DNA of 64,000 nucleotides from assembly GCF_013205025.1 (NCBI RefSeq), contig NZ_JABMLE010000004.1, forward strand, positions 1 to 64,000, in the 5' to 3' direction. Positions within the stretch are counted from its first letter, which is position 1, and each line of letters opens with the position of its first letter. Shown piece by piece: positions 1 through 9,831 of the stretch. The position numbers were made by a program, and so were the translations under genes. Source of the stretch: Rathayibacter sp. VKM Ac-2857. GTDB lineage: Bacteria > Actinomycetota > Actinomycetes > Actinomycetales > Microbacteriaceae. A model generated the notes under the pieces. It searched no databases. It was not told where the DNA came from and saw nothing but the letters and a program-made list of their open reading frames with translations.

Positions 1-24
1 AGGACACCGCCGGACACCAATTCA

Positions 25-54
25 CGATGGCCACCCAGAAATGGGTGGCCATCG
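25..54 (+). terminator. Intrinsic terminator of a gene left of the window
   Basis: Two perfect 13-base arms (25-37 and 42-54) enclose a GAAA tetraloop and are followed by the T-rich stretch CTGTTT. This is a textbook stem-loop terminator. It separates an upstream gene outside the window from the tlyA block. Confidence 0.8.
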
Positions 55-120
55 CTGTTTAACCAGAGGTTCCCCAGCCGGAACCGCCAGCCGCTCGACG
101 CGGCGCCGTGAGGAGTGACG

Positions 121-273
121 ATGTCCGAGGACCGCGCATCCGGAGGCGAGAGCGTCGATCTCGGCGATCGTCTCGACGACATCGAGCAGTCGCCCCTGGC
201 GACTCGCGCCGCCGCTTATGCGGAGGTGCAGGAGCAGCTCCGCGTCCGGCTCGAGGGCGGGGACGCGCGCTGA
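121..273 (+). CDS. Small acidic hypothetical protein upstream of tlyA (50 aa)
   Basis: An ATG at 121 preceded by GAGGAGTGACG opens a 50-codon frame whose TGA (271-273) overlaps the ATG of tlyA by one base. The product is acidic and helix-prone, rich in Asp, Glu, Ala and Arg, with no Cys, signal peptide or membrane segment. The Shine-Dalgarno sequence GAGGAG and the translational coupling to tlyA support it being a real gene. Short proteins of this size are often found just before tlyA in actinobacteria, but I cannot name a function. The coupling suggests it mainly sets tlyA expression or acts with it. Confidence 0.65.
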   Translation: MSEDRASGGESVDLGDRLDDIEQSPLATRAAAYAEVQEQLRVRLEGGDAR

Positions 274-1085
274 TGACCGAGGGCGAGGACCAGCGTCTCG
301 ACACCGCACTCGCGACGAGGGGCATCGCCCGCTCCCGAGTGCATGCGGCGCGCATGATCGCCGACGGCGTCGTCACCGTGGACGGGGCGCCGGCGCTCAA
401 GCCGTCGATCCGAGTGCGGCCCGAGCAGGAGGTCGCTGTCGCCTCCCTGGACCACTACGTCAGCCGGGCGGCCCACAAGCTGATCGCCGCGCTGGACGCC
501 TTCCCCTCCGTGCGAGTCGACGGCGCGGACGCCCTGGATGTCGGCGCCTCCACCGGCGGTTTCTCCCAGGTGCTGCTGGAACGCGGAGTCGCCTCGGTGA
601 TCGCACTCGACGTGGGGCACGGGCAGCTCGCTCCCCGGATCCGCTCCGACGACCGGGTCCGTGTCGTCGAGGGCTTCAACGCGCGGGAGATGACGGCGAC
701 GTCGCTCGCGGCCGCATCGGGAACGGGCGTCGTTCCGGATCTGGTCGTCGCCGACGTCTCCTTCATCTCCCTGTCGATGGTGCTGCCGGCCGTCGCCGCC
801 TCCGTCGCGCCGAGTGCCGACTTCGTCGTGCTGGTCAAGCCGCAGTTCGAGGTGGGGCGCCTCGGCATCAAGGAGGGGATCGTCCGCGATCCCGAGCTGC
901 GGCGCGAAGCGCTCTCGGACGTGCTCTGGTCCGCCTGGGACGCAGGGCTCGGAGTGGCCGGCCTGATCGCCTCGCCGCTGCCCGGTGGCGCTGGGAATCA
1001 GGAGTATCTGGTGCACCTCCACCGCGACCGCGGAACGATTCCGACAGAATGGAGGGACGCGGTCACCGCGCTCACCCTCGGGTGA
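273..1085 (+). CDS. tlyA: TlyA family rRNA (cytidine-2'-O)-methyltransferase
   Basis: The 270-residue protein has an N-terminal S4 RNA-binding domain (about residues 5-62) followed by an FtsJ-like SAM-dependent methyltransferase domain. The SAM motif LDVGASTGGFSQVLL lies near residue 90, and the second acidic motif VVADVSFISLS and the KPQFE motif follow. This is the usual TlyA length (260-275 aa). In mycobacteria TlyA 2'-O-methylates 16S and 23S rRNA, which makes ribosomes sensitive to capreomycin. The same activity here is inferred from family membership. The ATG overlaps the stop of the preceding small ORF. nadK follows after 47 bases, the usual actinobacterial order tlyA-nadK-recN. Confidence 0.93.
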   Translation: MTEGEDQRLDTALATRGIARSRVHAARMIADGVVTVDGAPALKPSIRVRPEQEVAVASLDHYVSRAAHKLIAALDAFPSVRVDGADALDVGASTGGFSQVLLERGVASVIALDVGHGQLAPRIRSDDRVRVVEGFNAREMTATSLAAASGTGVVPDLVVADVSFISLSMVLPAVAASVAPSADFVVLVKPQFEVGRLGIKEGIVRDPELRREALSDVLWSAWDAGLGVAGLIASPLPGGAGNQEYLVHLHRDRGTIPTEWRDAVTALTLG

Positions 1086-1132
1086 CGCGATCGTGTCCGC
1101 CGCCGTCGATCGACCCGAAGGACACCCACTCG

Positions 1133-2056
1133 ATGCAGTCCCCTCCTGGCGAGCGCAACATCCTCGTCATCGCCCACACCGGACGGGCGGACTCCCTCGA
1201 AGCGGCGATCCTCGTGGTCGGACGCCTTCGCGGGTCCGGTGCCCGGCCCGTGCTCTGTGCCGACGACAAGGGCGACATCGTCCGGAACGCTTCCGAGCTG
1301 AGTGATGTCGCAGTGCTCGGCGTCGACGTCCCGCTGCAGGAGATCGAGCTGGTCTTCGTCCTGGGCGGGGACGGCACCATCCTGCGCGCGGCCGAGATCG
1401 TCCGGACCGGGACGGCGCCGCTGCTCGGCGTGAACCTCGGCCATGTCGGCTTCCTCGCCGAGAGCGAGCGCGACGACCTCGACGACGCGGTCGCGCGCGC
1501 ACTGGACGGCGACTACGCGGTCGAGGAGCGGATGACGCTGCAGGTGCGCGTCAAGATCGACGACGCCGTCGTCTACGAGACCTGGGCGCTCAACGAGGCG
1601 ACCGTCGAGAAAGGCAGCCGCGAGCGGATGCTCGAGGTGATGGTCGGCGTCGACGGCCGCCCGCTCTCCAGCTTCGGCTGCGACGGGATCGTCGTCTCGA
1701 CTCCCACCGGCTCGACCGCCTACGCCTTCTCCGGCGGCGGTCCCGTCGTCTGGCCCACGCTCGAGGCGATGCTGCTCGTGCCGCTCAGTGCGCACGCCCT
1801 GTTCGCCCGCCCGCTCGTCGTAGGGCCGGACTCCAGCCTCGCGGTCGAGGTGAAGGAGCGGACCGACGGCGTCGGCGTGCTCTGGGCCGACGGCCGGCGC
1901 ACCTACGAGCTGCCGCCCGGCGCCCGGGTCGTCTTCCGGCGCTCTCCCGTGCCGGTGCGCTTCGCGCGCCTGCACGACGCCCCGTTCACCGATCGCCTCG
2001 TGCAGAAGTTCGGTCTCCCCATCCGCGGATGGCGGGGGTCGGCGGAGACGGAGTAG
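1133..2056 (+). CDS. nadK: NAD kinase (ATP/polyphosphate NAD kinase)
   Basis: A 307-residue cytosolic enzyme that phosphorylates NAD to NADP. The diagnostic GGDGT nucleotide-binding motif is at residues 78-82 (LGGDGTILRAAE). The second conserved block GCDGIVVSTPTGSTAYAFSGGGP is also intact. I start at ATG 1133 because it places the first beta strand (RNILVIAHTG) close to the N-terminus as in other NadK proteins. Upstream codons in this frame extend back into tlyA and do not look like NadK. It is followed after four bases by recN and is probably co-transcribed with it. Confidence 0.95.
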   Translation: MQSPPGERNILVIAHTGRADSLEAAILVVGRLRGSGARPVLCADDKGDIVRNASELSDVAVLGVDVPLQEIELVFVLGGDGTILRAAEIVRTGTAPLLGVNLGHVGFLAESERDDLDDAVARALDGDYAVEERMTLQVRVKIDDAVVYETWALNEATVEKGSRERMLEVMVGVDGRPLSSFGCDGIVVSTPTGSTAYAFSGGGPVVWPTLEAMLLVPLSAHALFARPLVVGPDSSLAVEVKERTDGVGVLWADGRRTYELPPGARVVFRRSPVPVRFARLHDAPFTDRLVQKFGLPIRGWRGSAETE

Positions 2057-2060
2057 CCGC

Positions 2061-3749
2061 ATGCTCGAAGAGCTGCAGATCCGCGACCTCGGTGTGATCG
2101 CCGAGGCGACCCTCCCGCTCGGACCGGGATTCACCGCCGTCACCGGCGAGACCGGTGCCGGAAAGACCATGGTCGTGACCGCCCTGGGCCTCGTGCTCGG
2201 CGCGCGCTCGGACGCGTCCGCCGTCCGCTCCGGCAGCAAGCAGGCCTGGGTGTCCGGCCGCTGGCTCGTGCCCGAGGAGGGCGCGGTCGCGGATCGCGTC
2301 CACGACGCGGGCGGTGACCTCGACGGACCCGAGCTGCTGCTCGCCCGCTCGGTCTCGGCCGAGGGGCGCGGGCGCGCCGTCGTCGGCGGGCGCAGCGCCC
2401 CCGTCAGCGTGCTCAGCGAGCTCGCCGACCAGCTCGTCGTGGTGCACGGGCAGTCGGATCAGATCCGGCTCCGCTCGGCGGCCGCTCAGCGCGACGCGCT
2501 CGACCGCTTCGGCGGGCCCGAGCTGGGGGAGGCCCTGCGCGACTACGCGAGTGCCTTCGAGCGCTGGCGGGCCAACCGCGAGGAGCTCGACGGGCTGACC
2601 ACGGCGCGGGAGGCCCGGGCGCGCGAAGCCGAGCGGCTCCGCAGCGCTCTCGCCGAGATCGAGGTGGTCGCCCCGCAGCGCGGCGAGGACGTCGAGCTGT
2701 CGACGCAGTCGGAGCGGCTCGGCAGCATCGAGCAGCTGCGCATCGCCGCGGGTGAGGCCCGGGAGGCCGTCTCCTCGGAGGAGCTCGACGGCCGCGACGC
2801 CCTCGGTCTGGTGGAGATCGCCCGGCGGGTGCTCGAGCGCGCCGCGGAGCACGATGCGGCGCTGGAGCCGCTGACGCAGACCCTCGGCGAGGCGTCGGTG
2901 CTGCTCGGCGACGTCGCGGCCGGCCTCTCCTCCTACCTCGCCGAGCTCGACCTCGACGGCGCGCACGATCTGGAGCTGATCGAGAACCGCCGCGCGGAGC
3001 TCTCCGCCCTGGCCCGCACCTACGGACCGACCCTCGACGACGTGCTCGACCTCGTCGACTCCTCCGGCCTGCGCCTGCTCGAGCTCGACGGTGACGACGA
3101 GCGGATCGCGGCCCTCGAGGCGGACACGGCCGCCGACGCCGATCTCGTCGAGCGGCTCGCCGACCGGCTGACCGTGCTGCGGACCGCCGCGGCTGCCGAG
3201 CTCGGCGCGCGGGTCAGCGAGGAGCTGACCGCGCTGGCGATGGCGGACGCGCGCCTGCACGTGCAGGTCGGTACGACGGGCGAGCCGACGGTGCACGGGC
3301 GCGACACGGTCGAGATGCTGCTCCAGCCGCACACCGGCGCCACTCCGCGTGCGCTGGCGAAGGGCGCCTCCGGGGGAGAGCTCTCGCGGGTGATGCTCGC
3401 GATCGAGGTGGTCGTGGCGGCGAACGATCCGGTGCCGACCTTCGTCTTCGACGAGGTCGATGCCGGCGTGGGCGGCGCGGCCGCGATCGAGATCGGGCGC
3501 CGGCTCGCCCGGCTCGCCGAGACGTCGCAGGTCATCGTCGTGACCCACCTGGCCCAGGTCGCGGCCTTCGCGACCAACCACCTCCGGGTCGAGAAGGGCT
3601 CGGACGGCTCGGTCACCTCGAGCGCGGTGACCCAGCTGGACGCCGAGGAGCGGGTGTCCGAGATGGCGCGCCTGCTCTCCGGCCTGACGGACTCCGAGAA
3701 CGCCCTGGCGCACGCGCGGGAGCTGCTCGAGTCGAGCCGCCGGCGCTGA
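2061..3749 (+). CDS. recN: DNA repair protein RecN (SMC-like ATPase)
   Basis: 562 residues, the usual RecN size. The Walker A motif GETGAGKT is at residues 29-36, a central coiled-coil region rich in Glu, Arg and Leu follows, and the C-terminal half carries the ABC-type signature [14 protein letters not shown] and the Walker B/D-loop motif [12 protein letters not shown]. The protein acts in recombinational double-strand break repair. ATG 2061 gives the canonical N-terminus [13 protein letters not shown]. Its order after nadK is conserved in actinobacteria. Confidence 0.95.
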   Translation: MLEELQIRDLGVIAEATLPLGPGFTAVTGETGAGKTMVVTALGLVLGARSDASAVRSGSKQAWVSGRWLVPEEGAVADRVHDAGGDLDGPELLLARSVSAEGRGRAVVGGRSAPVSVLSELADQLVVVHGQSDQIRLRSAAAQRDALDRFGGPELGEALRDYASAFERWRANREELDGLTTAREARAREAERLRSALAEIEVVAPQRGEDVELSTQSERLGSIEQLRIAAGEAREAVSSEELDGRDALGLVEIARRVLERAAEHDAALEPLTQTLGEASVLLGDVAAGLSSYLAELDLDGAHDLELIENRRAELSALARTYGPTLDDVLDLVDSSGLRLLELDGDDERIAALEADTAADADLVERLADRLTVLRTAAAAELGARVSEELTALAMADARLHVQVGTTGEPTVHGRDTVEMLLQPHTGATPRALAKGASGGELSRVMLAIEVVVAANDPVPTFVFDEVDAGVGGAAAIEIGRRLARLAETSQVIVVTHLAQVAAFATNHLRVEKGSDGSVTSSAVTQLDAEERVSEMARLLSGLTDSENALAHARELLESSRRR

Positions 3750-3762
3750 CGTCGCGCGGTGC

Positions 3763-3799
3763 GCCGCCCCCCGACCGGTGCGAAATCGGCGGGGGCGGC
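3763..3799 (+). terminator. Possible recN terminator hairpin
   Basis: GCCGCCCCC (3763-3771) pairs with GGGGGCGGC (3791-3799), and three more pairs (CGA/TCG) extend the stem towards the loop across a two-base bulge. No T-run follows, so it may be a weak or factor-assisted terminator. It lies just before the pyrG promoter. Confidence 0.5.
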
Positions 3800-3820
3800 G
3801 CCCGGACCCCGTTCTGCTGT

Positions 3821-3834
3821 TACGGTGGAACCCC
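3821..3834 (+). promoter_or_regulatory. Predicted -10 element of a leaderless pyrG transcript
   Basis: TACGGT at 3821-3826 fits the actinobacterial TAnnnT -10 hexamer. It is eight bases upstream of tandem GTG codons at 3835 and 3838, so transcription would begin at or next to the start codon and the mRNA would have no Shine-Dalgarno. No clear -35 is visible. Confidence 0.5.
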
Positions 3835-5572
<1,738 letters not shown>

Positions 5573-5580
<8 letters not shown>

Positions 5581-6244
5581 CGCGACCGACTCCGTGCTCT
5601 CGGACGCGCCGGCCTCTGACGTCCTGCTCTCGGACGAGCCGGTCGAGCCCGAGATCCTCACCAGCGAGCGCGTCTTCGACGGCATGGTCTGGGGCGTCCG
5701 CGCCGAGACCTTCCGCTACGGCGACGGCGAGCTGCGCCGCGAGTTCCTCGACCACACGGGCGCCGTCGCGGTGCTCGCGCTGGACGACGAGGACCGCGTC
5801 GCGCTGATCAAGCAGTACCGCCACCCCGTGCGCACCCGCGAGTGGGAGATCCCGGCCGGCCTCCTCGACATCGAGGGGGAGGACGCCCTCGTCGCCGCGC
5901 AGCGCGAGCTGGGGGAGGAGACCGACCTGCGGGCCGGCCGCTGGGACCTGCTCTCCGAGTTCGCGACCTCGCCGGGCGGCAGCGACGAGGTGATCCGCAT
6001 CTACCTGGCGCGCGATCTCTCCGCCACCGACGCCGCCTTCGAGCGCGAGGCGGAGGAGGCCGACATGGAGCTGCGCTGGGTCGCGCTCGACGAGGCCGTC
6101 GACGCCGTGCTCGCGCGGCGGGTGCAGAACCCGTCGCTCTGCCTCGCGGTGCTCGCGGCGCACGCTTTCCGCGCGCGCGGCTGGGCCGGGCTCGGCGACG
6201 CCTCCTCGCCGTGGACGCGGCACCCGCGGGTCCGCCGGGGGTGA
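5573..6244 (+). CDS. Nudix hydrolase, probable ADP-ribose pyrophosphatase
   Basis: 223 residues with a complete Nudix box at residues 96-118 ([22 protein letters not shown], pattern G-x5-E-x7-REL-x-EE-x-T). The upstream strand [18 protein letters not shown] is typical of the ADP-ribose diphosphatase subgroup (NudF-like), which turns over free ADP-ribose. ATG 5573 overlaps the end of pyrG, and the stop overlaps the GTG of xerD, so the three genes are translationally coupled. The exact substrate is inferred from similarity to the subfamily. Confidence 0.88.
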
Positions 6245-7149
6245 CTCCGCCCGCGATCGCCGACGCCTTCCTCCGGCAGGCGAGCGTCGAGCGCGGGCTC
6301 TCGGCGCACACGATCGCCGCGTACCGGCGCGATCTGGGGATGTACCTCGGCTGGCTCGAGGAGCGCGGGGTCACGGATCTCGCGGTGCTGCGGCGCTCGG
6401 ACGTGGGGGACTTCGCGTCCTGGCTCGCGGCGCGGGCCGAGCGGCCGCTGGCGGCGAGCTCGCGGGCGCGGATCCTCTCGAGCGTGCGCGGGCTGCACCG
6501 CTTCGCGCTGGAGGAGGGGCACGTCGCCGACGACGTCGCCCACGACGTGCTGCCGCCCAAGCTGCCGATGACGCTGCCCAAGGCGATCACGGTCGAGCAG
6601 ATGGCCTCGCTGCTCGAGGCGGCCCGCGGCGAGGAGCTGTCGGAGCTGCGCGACCGGGCGCTGCTGGAGCTGCTCTACGCCACCGGGGCGCGCATCTCGG
6701 AGGCGGTGGACCTGAGCGTCGACGACGTCTTCGACTCGGAGGTGGTGCGGTTGACCGGCAAGGGCTCGAAGCAGCGGATGGTGCCGCTGGGGAGCTTCGC
6801 GCGCGAGGCGGTGCAGGACTACCTGGTGCGGGCGCGGCCCGAGCTGTCGCGACGCGGGCGGGCGACGCCGGCGCTGTTCCTCGGGGTGCGCGGGAGCCGG
6901 CTGTCGCGGCAGAGCGCGTGGCTGGTGATCCGCGCGGTCGCGGAGAAGGCGGGGCTGGATCGGGAGATCTCGCCGCACACGTTCCGGCACTCCTTCGCGA
7001 CGCACCTGCTCGCCGGCGGGGCGGACGTGCGGGTAGTGCAGGAGCTGCTGGGGCACGCCTCGGTGGCGACGACGCAGATCTATACGCTGGTGACGGCGGA
7101 CACGCTCCGCGACGTGTACACGACGGCGCACCCGCGGGCGCGGCGCTGA
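6241..7149 (+). CDS. xerD: Tyrosine recombinase XerD
   Basis: 302-residue site-specific recombinase that resolves chromosome dimers at dif together with XerC. An N-terminal SAM-like core-binding domain (about 1-95) precedes the catalytic domain with the full set of catalytic residues: Arg151 (GARISE), Lys174 (GKGSKQR), His246-x-x-Arg249 (SPHTFRH), His272 (LGHAS) and the nucleophile Tyr281 (QIYTLV). GTG 6241 overlaps the Nudix stop. An in-frame GTG at 6211 would add ten residues and is less likely. Its place beside parA and scpAB is the normal actinobacterial arrangement, so it is the housekeeping recombinase and not a mobile-element integrase. Confidence 0.93.
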   Translation: MTPPAIADAFLRQASVERGLSAHTIAAYRRDLGMYLGWLEERGVTDLAVLRRSDVGDFASWLAARAERPLAASSRARILSSVRGLHRFALEEGHVADDVAHDVLPPKLPMTLPKAITVEQMASLLEAARGEELSELRDRALLELLYATGARISEAVDLSVDDVFDSEVVRLTGKGSKQRMVPLGSFAREAVQDYLVRARPELSRRGRATPALFLGVRGSRLSRQSAWLVIRAVAEKAGLDREISPHTFRHSFATHLLAGGADVRVVQELLGHASVATTQIYTLVTADTLRDVYTTAHPRARR

Positions 7150-7153
7150 GGGG

Positions 7154-7431
7154 GGTCTCGATACGCCGCTTCGCGGCTACTCGACCAGCATGGAGGGGCT
7201 GCTGCGCCGCTACTCGACCAGCAGGGGCGCTTCATGCTGATCGAGTAGCCCGCGGAGCGGGCGTATCGAGATCCGCCAGCGTCAGAAGTGGAGTCGGCAG
7301 ACCCGCCCTGTTGAGGACGGCGGGTCTCGATACGCCCCTGCGGGGCTACTCGACCAGCATGGAGGGGGCCGCTGCACGGTCGGCGTGCTCGGGTCTCGAT
7401 ACGCCGCTGCGCGGTTGCTCGACCAGCATGG
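7154..7431. repeat. Cluster A of palindromic intergenic repeats (REP-like)
   Basis: Five copies, one partial, of a roughly 40-bp imperfect palindrome fill the xerD-parA gap: 7154-7192 direct, 7206-7224 partial direct, 7232-7273 inverted, 7321-7361 direct and 7390-7431 direct. Each contains GGTCTCGATACGCC, a variable GC hairpin tip, and GCTACTCGACCAGCATG. The TCGA halves and the GC tip can pair with each other. The gap has no gene. A TACACT hexamer at 7465-7470 could be a -10 for parA. Confidence 0.9.
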
Positions 7432-7522
7432 GCGGGGCGCCGCGGGGAGGGGCACGGCCGCCGGTACACTCGACGGAGGCCGCGCGGGAGCGCACGCCGA
7501 CACGGGAAGCGAGGCGACGCAG

Positions 7523-8410
7523 GTGACACGCAAGACGGACGACAAGGCCGAGCTCACCGGTCTCGAAGCCCCGACGCTCGGCCCGACCGGCCGGCCCCTG
7601 CGCGACTTCCCGCTCCCGGTGGAGCTGACCGGGCACGGGCCCGCGCGCATCATCTCGCTCTGCAACCAGAAGGGCGGCGTCGGCAAGACGACGACGACCA
7701 TCAACCTGGGCGCGACGCTCGCCGAGTACGGCCGCCGCGTGCTGGCCATCGACTTCGACCCGCAGGGCGCGCTGTCCGCGGGTCTCGGTGTCGCCACCTA
7801 CGACGCGATCACGATCTACGACCTGCTGCTCGGCACCGTCAAGGACCCGAGCGAGGCCATCCGCCCGACCCGCGTCCCCGGCCTCGACATCATCCCCGCG
7901 AACATCGACCTGTCGGCCGCGGAGGTGCACCTCGTCAACGAGGTCGCCCGCGAGACGATCCTGGCCCGCGTGCTGCGCAAGGTCAGCGCCGACTACGACG
8001 TGATCCTGATCGACTGCCAGCCGTCGCTGGGCCTGCTCACCGTGAACGCGCTCACCGCGAGTCACGGCGTGCTCATCCCGCTCGAGTGCGAGTTCTTCGC
8101 CCTGCGCGGCGTCGCGCTGCTGATCGAGACGATCGACAAGGTCCGCGACCGGCTCAACCCGGTGATCGAGCTCGACGGCATCCTGCCCACCATGTACGAC
8201 TCGCGCACGCTGCACTCGCGCGAGGTGCTCGACCGGGTGGTCGACGCCTTCGGCGACAGCGTGCTCGAGACGGTGATCGGACGCACGGTGAAGTTCCCCG
8301 ACGCGAGCGTGTCGGGGGTGCCGATCACCACGTTCGCGCCGGAGCACAACGCGGCGAAGGCGTATCGCAAGCTCGCCAGGGAGCTGATCTCGCGTGGCGC
8401 GGTCGCCTGA
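7523..8410 (+). CDS. parA: ParA-family ATPase associated with scpAB
   Basis: 295 residues. The deviant Walker A motif KGGVGKTT starts at Lys50, followed by Walker A' (IDFDPQGALSAGLG) and Walker B (DVILIDCQPSLGLLTVNAL). The family moves chromosomes, plasmids or protein clusters on the nucleoid by ATP-driven dimerisation. GTG 7523 is chosen because the frame upstream runs into repeat DNA. The stop overlaps scpA by 17 bases, which argues that this is the chromosomal Soj/ParA-like protein working with the ScpAB-SMC complex and not a plasmid partition gene. No parB is present in the window. Confidence 0.88.
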   Translation: MTRKTDDKAELTGLEAPTLGPTGRPLRDFPLPVELTGHGPARIISLCNQKGGVGKTTTTINLGATLAEYGRRVLAIDFDPQGALSAGLGVATYDAITIYDLLLGTVKDPSEAIRPTRVPGLDIIPANIDLSAAEVHLVNEVARETILARVLRKVSADYDVILIDCQPSLGLLTVNALTASHGVLIPLECEFFALRGVALLIETIDKVRDRLNPVIELDGILPTMYDSRTLHSREVLDRVVDAFGDSVLETVIGRTVKFPDASVSGVPITTFAPEHNAAKAYRKLARELISRGAVA

Positions 8411-9233
8411 GGCGCTCCTGCTCGACCAGGAGGCAGACACCGCCCCCGTCTCCCGCGGCTTCACCGTTGCGCTGTCGAACTTCGAGGGCCCCTTCGACCT
8501 CCTGCTGAGCCTGATCGCGAAGCAGCAGGTCGACATCACCGAGATCGCGCTGAGCGCGGTGACGGACGAGTTCCTCTCCTACCTGCACGGCATCGACACG
8601 GCGGAGGGGCTCGACCGAGCCTCGGAGTTCCTGGTCGTCGCGGCGACCCTGCTCGACCTCAAGATCGCCGGGCTCCTGCCGCAGGGCGAGCTGGTCGACG
8701 CGGAGGACGCGGCGATGCTCGAGGCGCGCGACCTGCTCTTCGCCCGGCTCCTGCAGTACCGCGCCTTCAAGCAGGTGTCGGCGTGGTTCGCCGAGCGGAT
8801 CGACGCCGAGACCGGCCGGCACGTGCGCCAGGTGCCGCTCGAGGAGGAGTTCCGCGCGAAGAAGCCGGAGCTGGTCTGGACGCTCTCGCCCGAGGACTTC
8901 GCGGCGCTGGCCGCCTTCGCGCTCGCCCCGCGCGAGATCCCGACGGTCGGGCTCGACCACCTGCACGCGCCGCTCATCAGCATCCGCGAGCAGGCCGCGT
9001 ACATCGTGGCCGTGCTGCGCGAGCGGACCACGGCGACCTTCCGCGAGCTCGTCGCCGATGCGGACGAGAAGGGCGTGGTCGTGGCGCGCTTCATCGCCGT
9101 GCTCGAGCTCTACCGGCACGCGGCGATCGCGTTCGAGCAGCCGGAGCCGCTCGGCGAGTTGACCCTGCAGTGGGTGGCGGAGAACTGGTCCGACGCGAGC
9201 CTCGCGCACCTGGGGGCCGACTATGACCAGTGA
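8394..9233 (+). CDS. scpA: Segregation and condensation protein A
   Basis: 279-residue kleisin that bridges the SMC dimer. The N-terminal block FEGPFDLLLSLIAKQQVDITEIAL is the ScpA hallmark, and the C-terminal winged-helix part (ATFRELVADADEKGVVVARFIAVLEL) binds the SMC head. GTG 8394 overlaps parA. scpB follows with an 11-base overlap, the standard scpA-scpB arrangement. Confidence 0.95.
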   Translation: MARSPEALLLDQEADTAPVSRGFTVALSNFEGPFDLLLSLIAKQQVDITEIALSAVTDEFLSYLHGIDTAEGLDRASEFLVVAATLLDLKIAGLLPQGELVDAEDAAMLEARDLLFARLLQYRAFKQVSAWFAERIDAETGRHVRQVPLEEEFRAKKPELVWTLSPEDFAALAAFALAPREIPTVGLDHLHAPLISIREQAAYIVAVLRERTTATFRELVADADEKGVVVARFIAVLELYRHAAIAFEQPEPLGELTLQWVAENWSDASLAHLGADYDQ

Positions 9234-9831
9234 GCCCACGAGCACCAGCTCCATGACCGTCGCCGGTCCCGGCACCGTCGCGTTCGAGATCGACCGCGCC
9301 GTCGAGGCGATCCTGATGGTCGCGGACGAGCCGCAGTCGCTCGCCGCGCTCGCCACGGCGCTCTCCCGGCCGATCCCGGTCGTCCGGCAGTCGGTCGAGC
9401 GGCTCGCCGCGGACTTCGACGGCGCGGACGGCGGTATCCGCCGCGGCTTCGAGCTGCGCGAGGTCGGCGGCGGCTGGCGGGTCTACGTCCGCCGCGAGTA
9501 CGACTCCGTCGTCTCCGACTTCGTGCTGACCCAGAATCCGACGAAGCTGTCGCAGGCCGCCCTCGAGACGCTCGCGGTCATCGCCTACAAGCAGCCGATC
9601 TCGCGCGGTCAGGTCGCACAGATCCGCGCGGTCAACGTCGACTCCGTCGCGCGCACCCTCCTCGGCCGCGGCCTGATCGCGGAGGTCGGCAGCGACCCCG
9701 AGACCGGCGCGGTCCTCTACGGCACCACCGAGCAGCTGCTCGTCCATCTCGGCCTCGCCTCGCTCGACGAGCTGCCGAAGATCTCCCCCCTATTGAGCGA
9801 CGGACGGAACGGATTCGATGAGCGCGCCTGA
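9223..9831 (+). CDS. scpB: Segregation and condensation protein B
   Basis: 202 residues with two winged-helix domains. The conserved block LSQAALETLAVIAYKQPISRGQVAQIRAVNVD is characteristic of ScpB, which dimerises and binds ScpA in the SMC condensin complex. ATG 9223 overlaps the end of scpA, and the stop overlaps the next gene by 14 bases, so scpA, scpB and the pseudouridine synthase form one translationally coupled operon. Confidence 0.95.
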   Translation: MTSEPTSTSSMTVAGPGTVAFEIDRAVEAILMVADEPQSLAALATALSRPIPVVRQSVERLAADFDGADGGIRRGFELREVGGGWRVYVRREYDSVVSDFVLTQNPTKLSQAALETLAVIAYKQPISRGQVAQIRAVNVDSVARTLLGRGLIAEVGSDPETGAVLYGTTEQLLVHLGLASLDELPKISPLLSDGRNGFDERA

